Shown here: piece after piece, positions 23,685 through 32,311 of the stretch | Layout: each line of letters begins with the position of its first letter | How positions within the stretch are numbered: the first letter of the stretch is position 1 | NCBI RefSeq assembly: GCF_001277345.1 | Contig: NZ_LIUT01000001.1 | Coordinates: 2,287,115 to 2,351,114, forward strand | Direction of reading: 5' to 3' | Length of the DNA: 64,000 bases | Source: Paenibacillus solani | Lineage (GTDB): Bacteria; Bacillota; Bacilli; Paenibacillales; Paenibacillaceae | Notes under the pieces: model-generated | What the model was told of the DNA's origin: nothing | Databases searched by the model: none | What the model saw: the letters and a program-made list of their open reading frames with translations, nothing else | Translations under genes and position numbers: made by a program

Positions 23685-25883
23685 TTATTCTTCGGCAAAA
23701 TATCTCGCCATCGGGTTATCAGTCTTTTCGACGGATACTATTTTGCCTGATTGGTCTAGTACGTAATATTGATAAAAGTCGCCGCTGAAGCCAAGCGATT
23801 GCAGCATCTGCTCAGCAAAAGGCTCGACCCCGCTGTCGCTCAATGCATCACCGTTCCAGAAAAAATGAAGCAGCAGGCGGTTTTGATTGTAAGGATGCTT
23901 AATCACGTATGCGCCAGAAGATGCTTTTTGGTTCATCTTGCCTTTCCAGTCGAAGCTGATGGCCTTCGATTTCTGGATAATTCCGGGTTTAATCGCCTGG
24001 ATGAGTCCGTTCGTTTTCGCGCTGCCGATGACAATGATATTGCTGGTTCCGAGCTCCCTTTTCAGCTTTTTCTTAAGTGTTTGTCGGTCGGAAACTACCT
24101 CGTATGGAATGCCCATGATCCCAAGAGTCCCTTCAAGCTGGGCTAGGATTGTCTGCTGCTGCTTTTTCGCTTTGCTGCCAGCCTGATCGCTCAGCACGAT
24201 CGTCAGCGGTTCTCCTTGCAGTGCCTTATCCATGATACGGCTCATCATTTCCTCCGGAAGATTCGGAACTTGGGTCAGGGATGAACGGTACATGTTCTTG
24301 AACTGCTCATGCCAATATGCGGCTGCTTCTACATCAGACAACTGATATTCGGGTTTAAGGACAAAATGCGGGTCATGCAAGATCTTGTCCATTTCCTTTC
24401 TCGCTTCATCACCGAGCGTATCCTGGATTGTCTGCAAAAGACCGTGTATCGTCGCATTTTTGTATACGTGTCGCTTGAAATATTCCTGCATGAACGCATC
24501 GAAATTGTCCTCGCCCACCATGTGGTACAACTGGTAGATCGCCTGGCGACCTTTATTGTAAAAGGTTGGACTCTCCAAATCTCCCACTTCCGTATTGGTG
24601 GCGGCGATCGGCTTGTCTATCGAAGACAAATCATCGATTTGAATCGATTTGAATCCGTTAAAGTTGTCACCTTGATTTTCTGCGAAATACACCTTCGAAA
24701 AGTCGGCAAACCCTTCGTCTAAAAATGACTCTGTTTCCGAGTTGTTGCCGATCAAGGCATGGAACCATTGGTGGGCGATTTCATGCACGAACACGTAATC
24801 TTGAGCCGGATCGCTCTTCGCCCCGATTTGTCCCATTTGAATGACCCGGGCAAACTCTACCGCTACCCCCTCTACGTACGACTCCGCGATCCGGAACTCA
24901 GGGTAAGGATACTTCCCGTATTTATCGTTAAAAAACGAAATGGCCTTAAAAGCTGTATCGATGTATCCGTCCACGAGTTTTTTCTTATCCGGCATGTTGT
25001 CGAAGTAATAATATTCAACCGTCAGGCCGTCACGCGTTACACGCTCAACCTTATAATTCGGGCTGGCAAAAAAAACGAGCTCCCGGGTGTTATCAGCAAC
25101 GGCAGTCACGATTTTACGGCCGGGCTCCTTCGGTTGGGCCTTCGCCGTAATATTTCCCGGCATCAGGATTTGATAGGCTTCCGGCACGTTAAAATGCACT
25201 TCGAAATCGGATGAATCATAATAATCGGTCTCGAACGACTGGCTATAAGGCGTTTTGTCCCACTCATGTTGGTTCTCGTCGTAGACTGACATAACCGGGA
25301 ACCAATGTGCGCCGTTGATGATGTCTTTGTAGTAAGACAGGCGCTGCATGCCATAAGGGATTTTCACTTCAAAGCCGATTTCGACCGTCACCGCTTCGCC
25401 AGGTTTTAGTTCCTGCTGCAGTTTAACGGTCAAAGCCTGATTGCTGTTCGAAAAATCCAAGGATTGTCCGTCAGCAGCAGCGCTCTGGATGTAGATGCCA
25501 CCCAGATAGTCCTCCGGCTTCTTTTCGGGATTTTCCTTCCGGATCTCCTCATTGTTTCGCTCAAACATGGAAGTTTGGGTCGCTTTGGACCGGTTGGCGT
25601 CGGCAAACGTATGAAAGACGATTTCACGCAGCGTATCGTTGGACGTGTTCCGGTAAGTGACGGTCTCGCTTCCTTGAATGCGCATATTCTTCTCATCTAG
25701 CCTTGCATTGATCCGATATTGAACCTGTGCATGCGTTTGCGCCATTTCTATGGACTCCGTGGATGCGGCGGCTGGTTTTGCAAGCGCTTGGCCAGCGCCG
25801 GCGACCGGACAGGCCGCAAGCGTAAGAGCCAACGAGTAAGCCAGCGTTTTTTGTGATACTGATTTGAAGGTTGTTCGATACAT
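23685..25883 (-). CDS. Secreted M1-family (gluzincin) metallopeptidase
   Basis: A protease of about 732 residues with an N-terminal signal peptide (LAYSLALTLAACPVAGAGQALA). The zinc site HEIAHQWFHALIGNN and, after 18 residues, the Glu of DEGFADF form the HEXXH-X18-E motif of family M1. The usual GAMEN exopeptidase loop is replaced by GVAVE, so the classic aminopeptidase anchor is altered. The C-terminal 230 residues form a separate domain. The start at ATG 25883 follows GGGAGAG; the in-frame start at 25904 is less suitable. Its gene is last in an ABC-permease-YxeA-peptidase operon. A role in degrading or processing a membrane-active peptide is inferred. Confidence 0.87.
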   Translation of the reverse strand: MYRTTFKSVSQKTLAYSLALTLAACPVAGAGQALAKPAAASTESIEMAQTHAQVQYRINARLDEKNMRIQGSETVTYRNTSNDTLREIVFHTFADANRSKATQTSMFERNNEEIRKENPEKKPEDYLGGIYIQSAAADGQSLDFSNSNQALTVKLQQELKPGEAVTVEIGFEVKIPYGMQRLSYYKDIINGAHWFPVMSVYDENQHEWDKTPYSQSFETDYYDSSDFEVHFNVPEAYQILMPGNITAKAQPKEPGRKIVTAVADNTRELVFFASPNYKVERVTRDGLTVEYYYFDNMPDKKKLVDGYIDTAFKAISFFNDKYGKYPYPEFRIAESYVEGVAVEFARVIQMGQIGAKSDPAQDYVFVHEIAHQWFHALIGNNSETESFLDEGFADFSKVYFAENQGDNFNGFKSIQIDDLSSIDKPIAATNTEVGDLESPTFYNKGRQAIYQLYHMVGEDNFDAFMQEYFKRHVYKNATIHGLLQTIQDTLGDEARKEMDKILHDPHFVLKPEYQLSDVEAAAYWHEQFKNMYRSSLTQVPNLPEEMMSRIMDKALQGEPLTIVLSDQAGSKAKKQQQTILAQLEGTLGIMGIPYEVVSDRQTLKKKLKRELGTSNIIVIGSAKTNGLIQAIKPGIIQKSKAISFDWKGKMNQKASSGAYVIKHPYNQNRLLLHFFWNGDALSDSGVEPFAEQMLQSLGFSGDFYQYYVLDQSGKIVSVEKTDNPMARYFAEE

Positions 25884-25941
25884 TGAATTCTCTCCCTCTT
25901 GCATATGTTTAGTAGACTACATCTTTGTTTTCGTATAATAG

Positions 25942-26310
25942 TTATTTCTCGGCACCCTCGAGCTTTTGTTTCGCTTGCTCGGGCAGCTCGCTGACCTGTA
26001 CTTCCTGGTAAGAGCTGACGTCATTCCCCTTCACATAGACTCGAAGGTATGCGTCCTTGCGCAGTTCCTTGCCTGCTGTAAAAGTCAGGCTTTTTTCCTT
26101 ACCTTTTGCATCAAAGCCTTCCAGGGTGTATTCGTAAGAAACATGCTTTTCTCCACTGTCCGACTTATCTTCCATTCTCTTTCCGTCTTGGTTAATCTGC
26201 ACGTAATATTGCTGTGCGCCTAGGCGGTTCACATTCACATTTTGGATGAAAACAACGAATCCGACCAGTACGATCACCACAACTGCTAAAGTGATAATCC
26301 CCTTTTTCAT
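25942..26310 (-). CDS. YxeA family protein
   Basis: A 122-residue protein with one N-terminal membrane anchor or signal (about 5-24) and an OB-like extracellular domain: YYVQINQDGK, YEYTLEGFDAKGKEKSLTFTAGKELRKDAYLRVYVKGNDVSSYQEV. This matches the YxeA/DUF1093 family. In Bacillus subtilis yxeA ends the yxdLM operon, next to a Bce-type transporter, just as here. Its exact role is unknown. It is 14 bases downstream of the permease gene. Confidence 0.85.
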   Translation of the reverse strand: MKKGIITLAVVVIVLVGFVVFIQNVNVNRLGAQQYYVQINQDGKRMEDKSDSGEKHVSYEYTLEGFDAKGKEKSLTFTAGKELRKDAYLRVYVKGNDVSSYQEVQVSELPEQAKQKLEGAEK

Positions 26311-26324
26311 TTCAATTCAACTCC

Positions 26325-28256
26325 TTATTTTGTATTGGTAACGATTTTGCAGTACGCATGTACAGTAACGAAATAATAGATCAGGTAAATGCAAACATAG
26401 ACCGCCATGCAGCTCACGACGGGAACGACCAGATTGGTCATCATCAGCTTCGACAATGCAGACAGAGCGACAGCGCAGTGGGCGATGCCGAAAGCAAGCG
26501 GCAGGGCAAAAATGAACAGCACCTGTTTGGCGACAGATTTGCGAATTTCCCGTTTTTTGACGCCGATTTTATGCAAAATCACATAACGGGCTTTGTCGCT
26601 GCCTGCTTCCGTTAACTGTTTGAAGTAAATGATGCTTCCCGTTGCTGCAAGGAACACGAGGCCGAGGAATCCCCCCATAAACATCAAGAGGCCGGATGAT
26701 TCCATTCCCTGCGAATAAACGCTGTAAAAACTTGAAAGCCCGGCGTTCTCCGGTAAAATCCCTTCCAATTGCTTTGTCAGCTCTTTCGCCTTGTCCTGAT
26801 GCGTGATGCCGTATGCTTCTACAGCCATGGCCTTGGCATTCGGCTTAAGCTCCGCAAACATATCATCGCTGACGACAATGGTGGAATAGACCGTTCCAAG
26901 ATTCAGCACGTTGTAGTTTTTTAAAGTTTTGAATTGGATGGTTTTATGGATTCCGTTGCCCTTCAGCTTAATCGAAGAACCGACGTACTCCGGCGATATG
27001 CCTTCCAAATAGGCAGGTTCGAGCACTGCTGCCTCGCTGCCTTTAACACTTATGACATCATCCCGCCCCTGCAGCTTGGCCAACCGGTTAAAATCACTGC
27101 TTGATATGACGGTAAACGATTGCTCATCTGATCCTTGAGCATTGTTTAAGCCGGAGGTGTCGGCATCTACCTCGAGGAGAGGTATGGACTCATGGTACAG
27201 CACTTTATGTCCCGCAGCCTGCTCGATCGCCTGATCGGCTTTTCCTGTGGCTGTTCTGTCCACCCCGATAAACATATAGCTGTTCGGATTCGCAAGCGCC
27301 GCGTTCGTCCGCGTGTTGTAATACGTGCTGTACGCCGTTCCAACCGCTGTCAGCGTCGTTGCGCTTAGCACAGCGATGATCGTGAGCGTCCGCGCGTTGC
27401 CCTTCATCCGGTACAGCAGCTGGGAAGTCCCGATCAGGTTCAGTCCACGCCAGTAGCTTTTTTTGTGTTTGCGGGCCAGCTTCAGCAGCGTAACGGTCAA
27501 CGTGTTAAACAGCAGGTATGTGCCCAGGATGACCGATATCAAAATAACGAGCGGAGTAAGCATATACCCGATGGTCGCCCATGCCTTGGACGTAAGTATA
27601 TTTTGCAGCGCAAGCCAATAGCCGAACCCGATGAGCGCTACGGATAATAACGCAATGATCAGGGAAGATTTTGGCTCTTTCTCACGCTCTTGATCTGCCC
27701 TGAACAGCTCGATTAGCTTGAATCGATAAATCAAGCGATAGCCTTGGACCGAAGTAATCAGCGAGATGATCATGAACACCAGGAATGTATTCAGGATCGC
27801 AGCCGGGGAAATGGTGAAATCCGCCACGACGGCGTAACCCATCACTTTCATCAGAATCATCACAAAAAACCGGCTAAGCACCGCTCCAAGCGCGATTCCG
27901 ATGATCAGGGCCAGAATGCCCATCAGGAAATTTTCGTAAAACAGCATCCGCCCGATCTGTTTTTTGCGGACGCCAAGCAGCGAATACAGTCCGACCTCTT
28001 TTTTGCGTTTGCGTGTGAAAAACGAATTCGAATACCAGATGAACACGGCCACGAAAACGATCAGCACGACTGCGGCTCCGCTGAAGGCCGAGCTGATCTT
28101 CTGTGATCCTTCTGTTGCGGATGAAATAGTGCTGTCGTATTTCAAGGACACGAACGTAAAATATATGACGATGCTGAATATCATCGAGGCGAAATATAGA
28201 AAATAATTCGTGAAGTTCTTTCGGATGTTCTTCCCGGCGATCTTAAATAGTGTCAT
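26325..28256 (-). CDS. Bce-type ABC transporter permease (BceB/YxdM-like, FtsX fold)
   Basis: A permease of about 643 residues with ten membrane spans in the BceB order: one N-terminal span, three more, a group around 200-290, a large extracellular domain of about 200 residues (about 310-510), and three final spans. KNIRKNFTNYFLYFASMIFSIV at the N-terminus is characteristic. Such permeases recognise and remove antimicrobial peptides from lipid II-cycle targets. The ATG at 28256 follows GGAGGTG and overlaps the ATPase gene by 14 bases; the longer frame to 28289 is unlikely. It works with the ATPase encoded upstream. Confidence 0.92.
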   Translation of the reverse strand: MTLFKIAGKNIRKNFTNYFLYFASMIFSIVIYFTFVSLKYDSTISSATEGSQKISSAFSGAAVVLIVFVAVFIWYSNSFFTRKRKKEVGLYSLLGVRKKQIGRMLFYENFLMGILALIIGIALGAVLSRFFVMILMKVMGYAVVADFTISPAAILNTFLVFMIISLITSVQGYRLIYRFKLIELFRADQEREKEPKSSLIIALLSVALIGFGYWLALQNILTSKAWATIGYMLTPLVILISVILGTYLLFNTLTVTLLKLARKHKKSYWRGLNLIGTSQLLYRMKGNARTLTIIAVLSATTLTAVGTAYSTYYNTRTNAALANPNSYMFIGVDRTATGKADQAIEQAAGHKVLYHESIPLLEVDADTSGLNNAQGSDEQSFTVISSSDFNRLAKLQGRDDVISVKGSEAAVLEPAYLEGISPEYVGSSIKLKGNGIHKTIQFKTLKNYNVLNLGTVYSTIVVSDDMFAELKPNAKAMAVEAYGITHQDKAKELTKQLEGILPENAGLSSFYSVYSQGMESSGLLMFMGGFLGLVFLAATGSIIYFKQLTEAGSDKARYVILHKIGVKKREIRKSVAKQVLFIFALPLAFGIAHCAVALSALSKLMMTNLVVPVVSCMAVYVCIYLIYYFVTVHAYCKIVTNTK

Positions 28257-29010
28257 GATGACCACCTCCGAGCGTCGCCAAAACTTCAATAATCTGTCCG
28301 AAAAATGCTTGTCTCGTCATGCCTTCCTTATGGAGCTCTTTGAACAGCCGGCCGTCGTTGATGAAAATGACCCGCTTGCAGTAGCTCGCCGCGTAGGCGT
28401 CGTGCGTAACCATCAGAATGGTCGCTCGATTGTGAAGGTTTAGCTTGCTCAAGCTTTCCAGAAGACCGGTCGCCGATTTCGAATCGAGCGCGCCGGTCGG
28501 CTCGTCCGCCAAAATCAGGCTCGGATTCGACACGATTGCCCGCGACGCAGCCGCACGCTGTTTTTGACCGCCCGAAATGTGGTACGGGTACTTATCGAGA
28601 ATCTGACGTATGCCGAATGTATCGGCGATTTCTTCAACTCTCTTTTCGATTTCGGCTGCCGGAACTTTGGAAAGAGCCAGCGGAAGTAGAATGTTTTCCT
28701 TGACTGTCAACGTATCAAGCAGATTGTAGTCTTGAAAAATAAATCCGAGTTTATTGCGACGAAAATCAGACAGTTTCTCCTCGTTCATAGCAACAATGTT
28801 TTGCCCATCGATCGTAATTTCACCGGAGGTCGGCGTATCGATGGTCGAGAAGATGTTCAACAGCGTCGACTTCCCGGCTCCGGATGGGCCCATAATGCCG
28901 ACATACTCCCCTTCTTCAATGCTCAGATTGATGTTTTGCAGCGCCGTATATAAATTTCCTTTTGTGCCAAAGGTTTTGTTCACATTTTTTGCTTGCAGTA
29001 TGGTTTTCAT
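28243..29010 (-). CDS. Bce-type ABC transporter ATP-binding protein (BceA/YxdL-like)
   Basis: A 255-residue ATPase of the MacB/LolD-like group: Walker A GPSGAGKSTLLN, Q-loop FIFQDYNLL, signature HISGGQKQRAAASRAI, Walker B LILADEPTGALDSKS and switch His in MVTHDAYAASYC. It starts at ATG 29010 after AAGGAGAG. It is the first gene of the ABC-YxeA-M1 peptidase operon. Five TAAGAT-like repeats lie just upstream of the putative -10, so phosphorylated OmpR-type regulator probably switches it on. Confidence 0.94.
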   Translation of the reverse strand: MKTILQAKNVNKTFGTKGNLYTALQNINLSIEEGEYVGIMGPSGAGKSTLLNIFSTIDTPTSGEITIDGQNIVAMNEEKLSDFRRNKLGFIFQDYNLLDTLTVKENILLPLALSKVPAAEIEKRVEEIADTFGIRQILDKYPYHISGGQKQRAAASRAIVSNPSLILADEPTGALDSKSATGLLESLSKLNLHNRATILMVTHDAYAASYCKRVIFINDGRLFKELHKEGMTRQAFFGQIIEVLATLGGGHHDTI

Positions 29011-29040
29011 GGTGTCTCTCCTTAATCGTTGGATTTCATG

Positions 29041-29105
29041 AATGTAAATCCAATCTTAAAGGCCCTATCTTACACCGTCTTAATCCCAACCTTACAGCAA
29101 CCTTA
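29041..29105 (-). promoter_or_regulatory. Direct-repeat operator and promoter of the Bce-like/M1 operon
   Basis: On the minus strand TAAGGT, TAAGGT, TAAGAC, TAAGAT and TAAGAT start at intervals of 11, 12, 10 and 14 bases (plus-strand hexamers at 100-105, 89-94, 77-82, 67-72 and 53-58 of the 29,000 range). A -10 TACATT (29041-29046) follows the last repeat by 6 bases, so repeats occupy the -35 region. Tandem hexamers with helical spacing are typical of OmpR/PhoB-family activator sites. Confidence 0.7.
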
Positions 29106-29117
29106 AATTTATACAAA

Positions 29118-29152
29118 AACCCTCAGGGTGCCTTTGTAGCAACCTGAGGGTT
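29118..29152 (-). terminator. Rho-independent terminator upstream of the Bce-like operon
   Basis: AACCCTCAGG (29118-29127) pairs with CCTGAGGGTT (29143-29152), followed on the minus strand by TTTTTG. It insulates the ABC operon from transcription coming from the DUF4855 gene. Confidence 0.85.
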
Positions 29153-29243
29153 ATGAAATCGAAGCTATTCAAAATATAATGATATCCTGAATTTGCAGGA
29201 AAAGTTATGTAATCTTTGTAGGTAGCAAGAGAGCTATAAGCAG

Positions 29244-29288
29244 AAGCCATGGGTCACAGCGTGAAAAATCACGCTTTACCCATGGCTT
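29244..29288 (-). terminator. Long hairpin after the DUF4855 gene
   Basis: AAGCCATGGGT/ACCCATGGCTT with an inner AGCGTG/CACGCT stem, 85 bases after the DUF4855 stop. T-runs on both sides are short. It may protect the 3' end or act with the terminator at 29118-29152. The rest of the 362-base gap 29011-29372 contains the operator described above. Confidence 0.6.
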
Positions 29289-29372
29289 TTATTAGGAATC
29301 GTAAGTTATTGTACATCATGAGTACGACATAATTTGTCAGGGAATTCCCTGCAGTTACCGGATGCCCGGTAT

Positions 29373-32015
29373 TTACGGCGTCGGTGGCAAAATTACGGCT
29401 CCATTCGCCTTGCCGTCAATGCCAAGAACCTCGATTTCATCCAGGAATACCCAGCCGTTGACCGGGAACTCGATCTTGACGTAGCGGGCGTATACTTTAT
29501 CGGCTCCCGCTTTCCCTGGCACGCCGTCTGCTGACCCGCTCCATCTCACGAATTCAGCAGAGGCAGCATCTTGTGCCGGTGGCGGAGAAACGGTTGCCAG
29601 CGTGCTCCAGGTTTGGCCGTTCGTTGAAACGGAAAAAGCGACGTTCTGAGGGAAATAGATGCCGGGTCCTTGATCCTGAAGAAAATGGGCTCTGATTGAT
29701 CCGATCGATTTGTTGCGGCCCAAATCCAATGTGATGGTGCGGCTTCGTTCCTCAGGGTAGGCGCTTCCCGCATGACCCTGCCACTGTTCATTGCTGAAGT
29801 CCGTTCCGCCGAATAGGCCGTTCGTCAGTTCATTCCCGGAATCGGGATAGTTGCTGTTCGACGGTCGCGAAATGGTATAGCTTAGACCTTGAGCCAGATT
29901 GCTGAGGCCCCAGTCGTCAGACCAAGTTTCCATGAGAATTTGGGCATAGGTATCAAGCACCGTTGCTGCCGGTGCCGAAATCAACCCTTGTGCTTGCACG
30001 GCCGGGTCGTGTATGTGTGCGAGGAAATCCTGCATATACGTTACGGCGTCCTTCGGCTTATTTTGTTCCAGAAGCAGCTTGATGATCTGCAAACGATACA
30101 ACAACTCATTGCCAAAAACCGAATTGATTTCGTTCGATGCGACATAACTCCGTACAAGCTCCTCCATTGTCTCCAGCGCCGGGCTGCTGTCAATCGTGTA
30201 CGTTCCGTTCAAGAACTGGTACAGCCAGTCATACATTAAACGCAAGCTCGGGTCCTTGTTTACCCCTAAGTTATAAATGGCATTATTGCCTTGGTAATAA
30301 GCTCTAAATCCATTCTGCATCAAACCGGTTTCAACGCCGCTGTTCAAGTATTCGATATAACGATCGCGGAATACGCCCTCCGTCAGCATCCGGTCATCGA
30401 ACTCAAGCTCGATCGACATCCCATACTGCTTGGCCAGGTTCGCGGCGTCTTCCAAGCGGTCGGAATCCATTTCGCCGAAGAAATAGTTAGGCTGAAGCGC
30501 CACGGCATCAAACCCTACCTCTTTCCACATAAAGCTTTTATAAGCCAATGAGTGAGGAATCCAGAAAAATTTCAAGTTCAAGTCATGAACTTTGCCGCTT
30601 ACAGCTTTAAGTAAATCGGGGCCTGTATCGCTTGTGCTGATTTGTTCTTCCAGCCAGTACATGCCGACAAGCTCCAGATTGGAATAGTTCGCCTCTTGCC
30701 ATCTTTGGCGGACCTGATCCAGCCACCACTGCATCGCTTTTATCCGGTTTTCGAGCGCTTTCTCTTTGCCGACAACCGAGTCGTTAAAGCTATCGGATAC
30801 CCCGTCACCGTCAACGTCGCCAAAGTCATTTACGTATTCCCCCGGGTTCGGAATCATGAGCACGACCTTCATTTTATGATCAGGCTGGTTCAGCTTGGCT
30901 CCGACTTCCACTGTAGCCTCATTCAGCTGCTGCATATCCCCCGCGGCTGCGAAGGTTTTATCTAAATACCAGTTCCAGTCCTCCAAGATCGTTTGTCCGA
31001 CACCGAAGTCACGGCCGGCAGGCGAAGCCAGTCCGAGATATAATATCCCGTCAAAAAGCCAGTCGACAGGCTCGCCGTCTTTATTTACATAACTGATGTT
31101 GGGAATGATCCGTTCCTTGTTCCAATCACCCAAACCATTTGCATATTGACCGTTATACAGCAGATTCAGATTACGGATACCGGCGGTAGCTTCTCCCGGC
31201 TCCAAAAAACGAGGCTGTTCGGCAGGAACCTTTACCGCCCCTTCAGCCTTGCCGTCTGTACCAATAATTTCGATTTCATCAATGTAACTCCATTGCGAAG
31301 GATGCATCGTAAAGGTAACTTTAACATAACGGGCATAAGCCAGCTTACCGTCTGTATTCCAGCCTTTGATTCCATCCCGGCTGCCGTCCCATTCAAAGGT
31401 CTCCTGTCTTGGCGGTCCTTCCCCCCAGAGCAGCTGGGTAGCGTTATGGGAAAGCAGTCCCCAATTTTCTTTATCGTCAGAGACATACATCGATACCGTC
31501 AAAGGTACGAGGATCGAGTTCGTAGGATAATCTTGGAAGAAGTGAGCTGCAATCTTTCCGATTGATTTTTCCTCACCGAGATCAAAGACGACTTCCCGCG
31601 TTTTTCCACGCAGATGCCCTACCCATGCCGGGTCATTCATATCCAATGTGCCGTATTTTCCGTCCGTAAGCTTGTACCCGCCGTCAGGACGTGACGCTTC
31701 CGGCTCCTCGGACCATTCATAAGGGAGTTCGGCCGCAAGATTGCGGAATTGCGTCTCCTCCACTGCCGAAGATGCTGCCGCCTGGTTTGTATTCGATACT
31801 GAGGATGCCTGTTCCACAGCCGGTTCTCCGGCATCCATCGGTTGATTCAGGTCGAACTTTGGATTTTCTGCATCTTGTCCTTCCATCTGCGCTGCATTTC
31901 CTGCCTGCGCAAGAACCACTGCCGGAACAGGCGATTTCGCCTGCACCGCAGAAACCGGAGCCATCAGCAATACGGTTGCCATCAGGACGGATCCCCACTT
32001 CTTATTTGAAATCAT
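29373..32015 (-). CDS. Secreted DUF4855 glycoside-hydrolase-like protein with two discoidin-type modules
   Basis: A protein of about 880 residues. Signal peptide (VLMATVLLMAPVSAVQA), a low-complexity linker to about 90, then a discoidin/F5-8C-like module (about 95-265, closing SYIDEIEIIGTDGKAEGAV). The DUF4855 catalytic-type domain spans about 280-610 and contains MYWLEEQIS, FFWIPHS and LEFDDR, with a Ca-loop-like DVDGDGVSDS. A helical part (615-705) precedes a second discoidin module (712-880) that closes in the same way (DEIEVLGIDGKANGAV). DUF4855 proteins are TIM-barrel-like and common in Paenibacillus; activity is unproven. The TTG at 32024 touches AAAGGAG, so ATG 32015 is chosen. A cre-like site lies 114 bases upstream. 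Confidence 0.82.
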   Translation of the reverse strand: MISNKKWGSVLMATVLLMAPVSAVQAKSPVPAVVLAQAGNAAQMEGQDAENPKFDLNQPMDAGEPAVEQASSVSNTNQAAASSAVEETQFRNLAAELPYEWSEEPEASRPDGGYKLTDGKYGTLDMNDPAWVGHLRGKTREVVFDLGEEKSIGKIAAHFFQDYPTNSILVPLTVSMYVSDDKENWGLLSHNATQLLWGEGPPRQETFEWDGSRDGIKGWNTDGKLAYARYVKVTFTMHPSQWSYIDEIEIIGTDGKAEGAVKVPAEQPRFLEPGEATAGIRNLNLLYNGQYANGLGDWNKERIIPNISYVNKDGEPVDWLFDGILYLGLASPAGRDFGVGQTILEDWNWYLDKTFAAAGDMQQLNEATVEVGAKLNQPDHKMKVVLMIPNPGEYVNDFGDVDGDGVSDSFNDSVVGKEKALENRIKAMQWWLDQVRQRWQEANYSNLELVGMYWLEEQISTSDTGPDLLKAVSGKVHDLNLKFFWIPHSLAYKSFMWKEVGFDAVALQPNYFFGEMDSDRLEDAANLAKQYGMSIELEFDDRMLTEGVFRDRYIEYLNSGVETGLMQNGFRAYYQGNNAIYNLGVNKDPSLRLMYDWLYQFLNGTYTIDSSPALETMEELVRSYVASNEINSVFGNELLYRLQIIKLLLEQNKPKDAVTYMQDFLAHIHDPAVQAQGLISAPAATVLDTYAQILMETWSDDWGLSNLAQGLSYTISRPSNSNYPDSGNELTNGLFGGTDFSNEQWQGHAGSAYPEERSRTITLDLGRNKSIGSIRAHFLQDQGPGIYFPQNVAFSVSTNGQTWSTLATVSPPPAQDAASAEFVRWSGSADGVPGKAGADKVYARYVKIEFPVNGWVFLDEIEVLGIDGKANGAVILPPTP

Positions 32016-32128
32016 CTCGGTCAACTCCTTTTTTAATCTTGACTGTAGAAGTACCTGAAATCTTTATCCGCTTTGTGATGAATATATAAATGGATCCCTC
32101 CTTTCACGAAATTTGACACGCCTTAACT

Positions 32129-32142
32129 TGTAAGCGCTTACA
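32129..32142 (-). promoter_or_regulatory. cre-like site (CcpA operator)
   Basis: TGTAAGCGCTTACA is a perfect 14-base palindrome matching the CcpA cre consensus. It lies in the 296-base gap before the DUF4855 gene and after the dehydrogenase gene, which suggests carbon catabolite control of the DUF4855 gene. I see no strong promoter hexamers or terminator in the rest of the gap. Confidence 0.75.
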
Positions 32143-32311
32143 CCATTCAAGAGATCTCATTCCCCATTTCCTTCTTTGCTCACGAACTTGTGCGGCGTCC
32201 GGGGTACGAACTTCCCAAGCCCGGATGCCGCGGATGTCCGCCATGATTACTTCGCAGCACGTGATTCTGTTCTAGTTTGCCTTTGCCACATCGTCTCGCA
32301 GATTTCAACAA

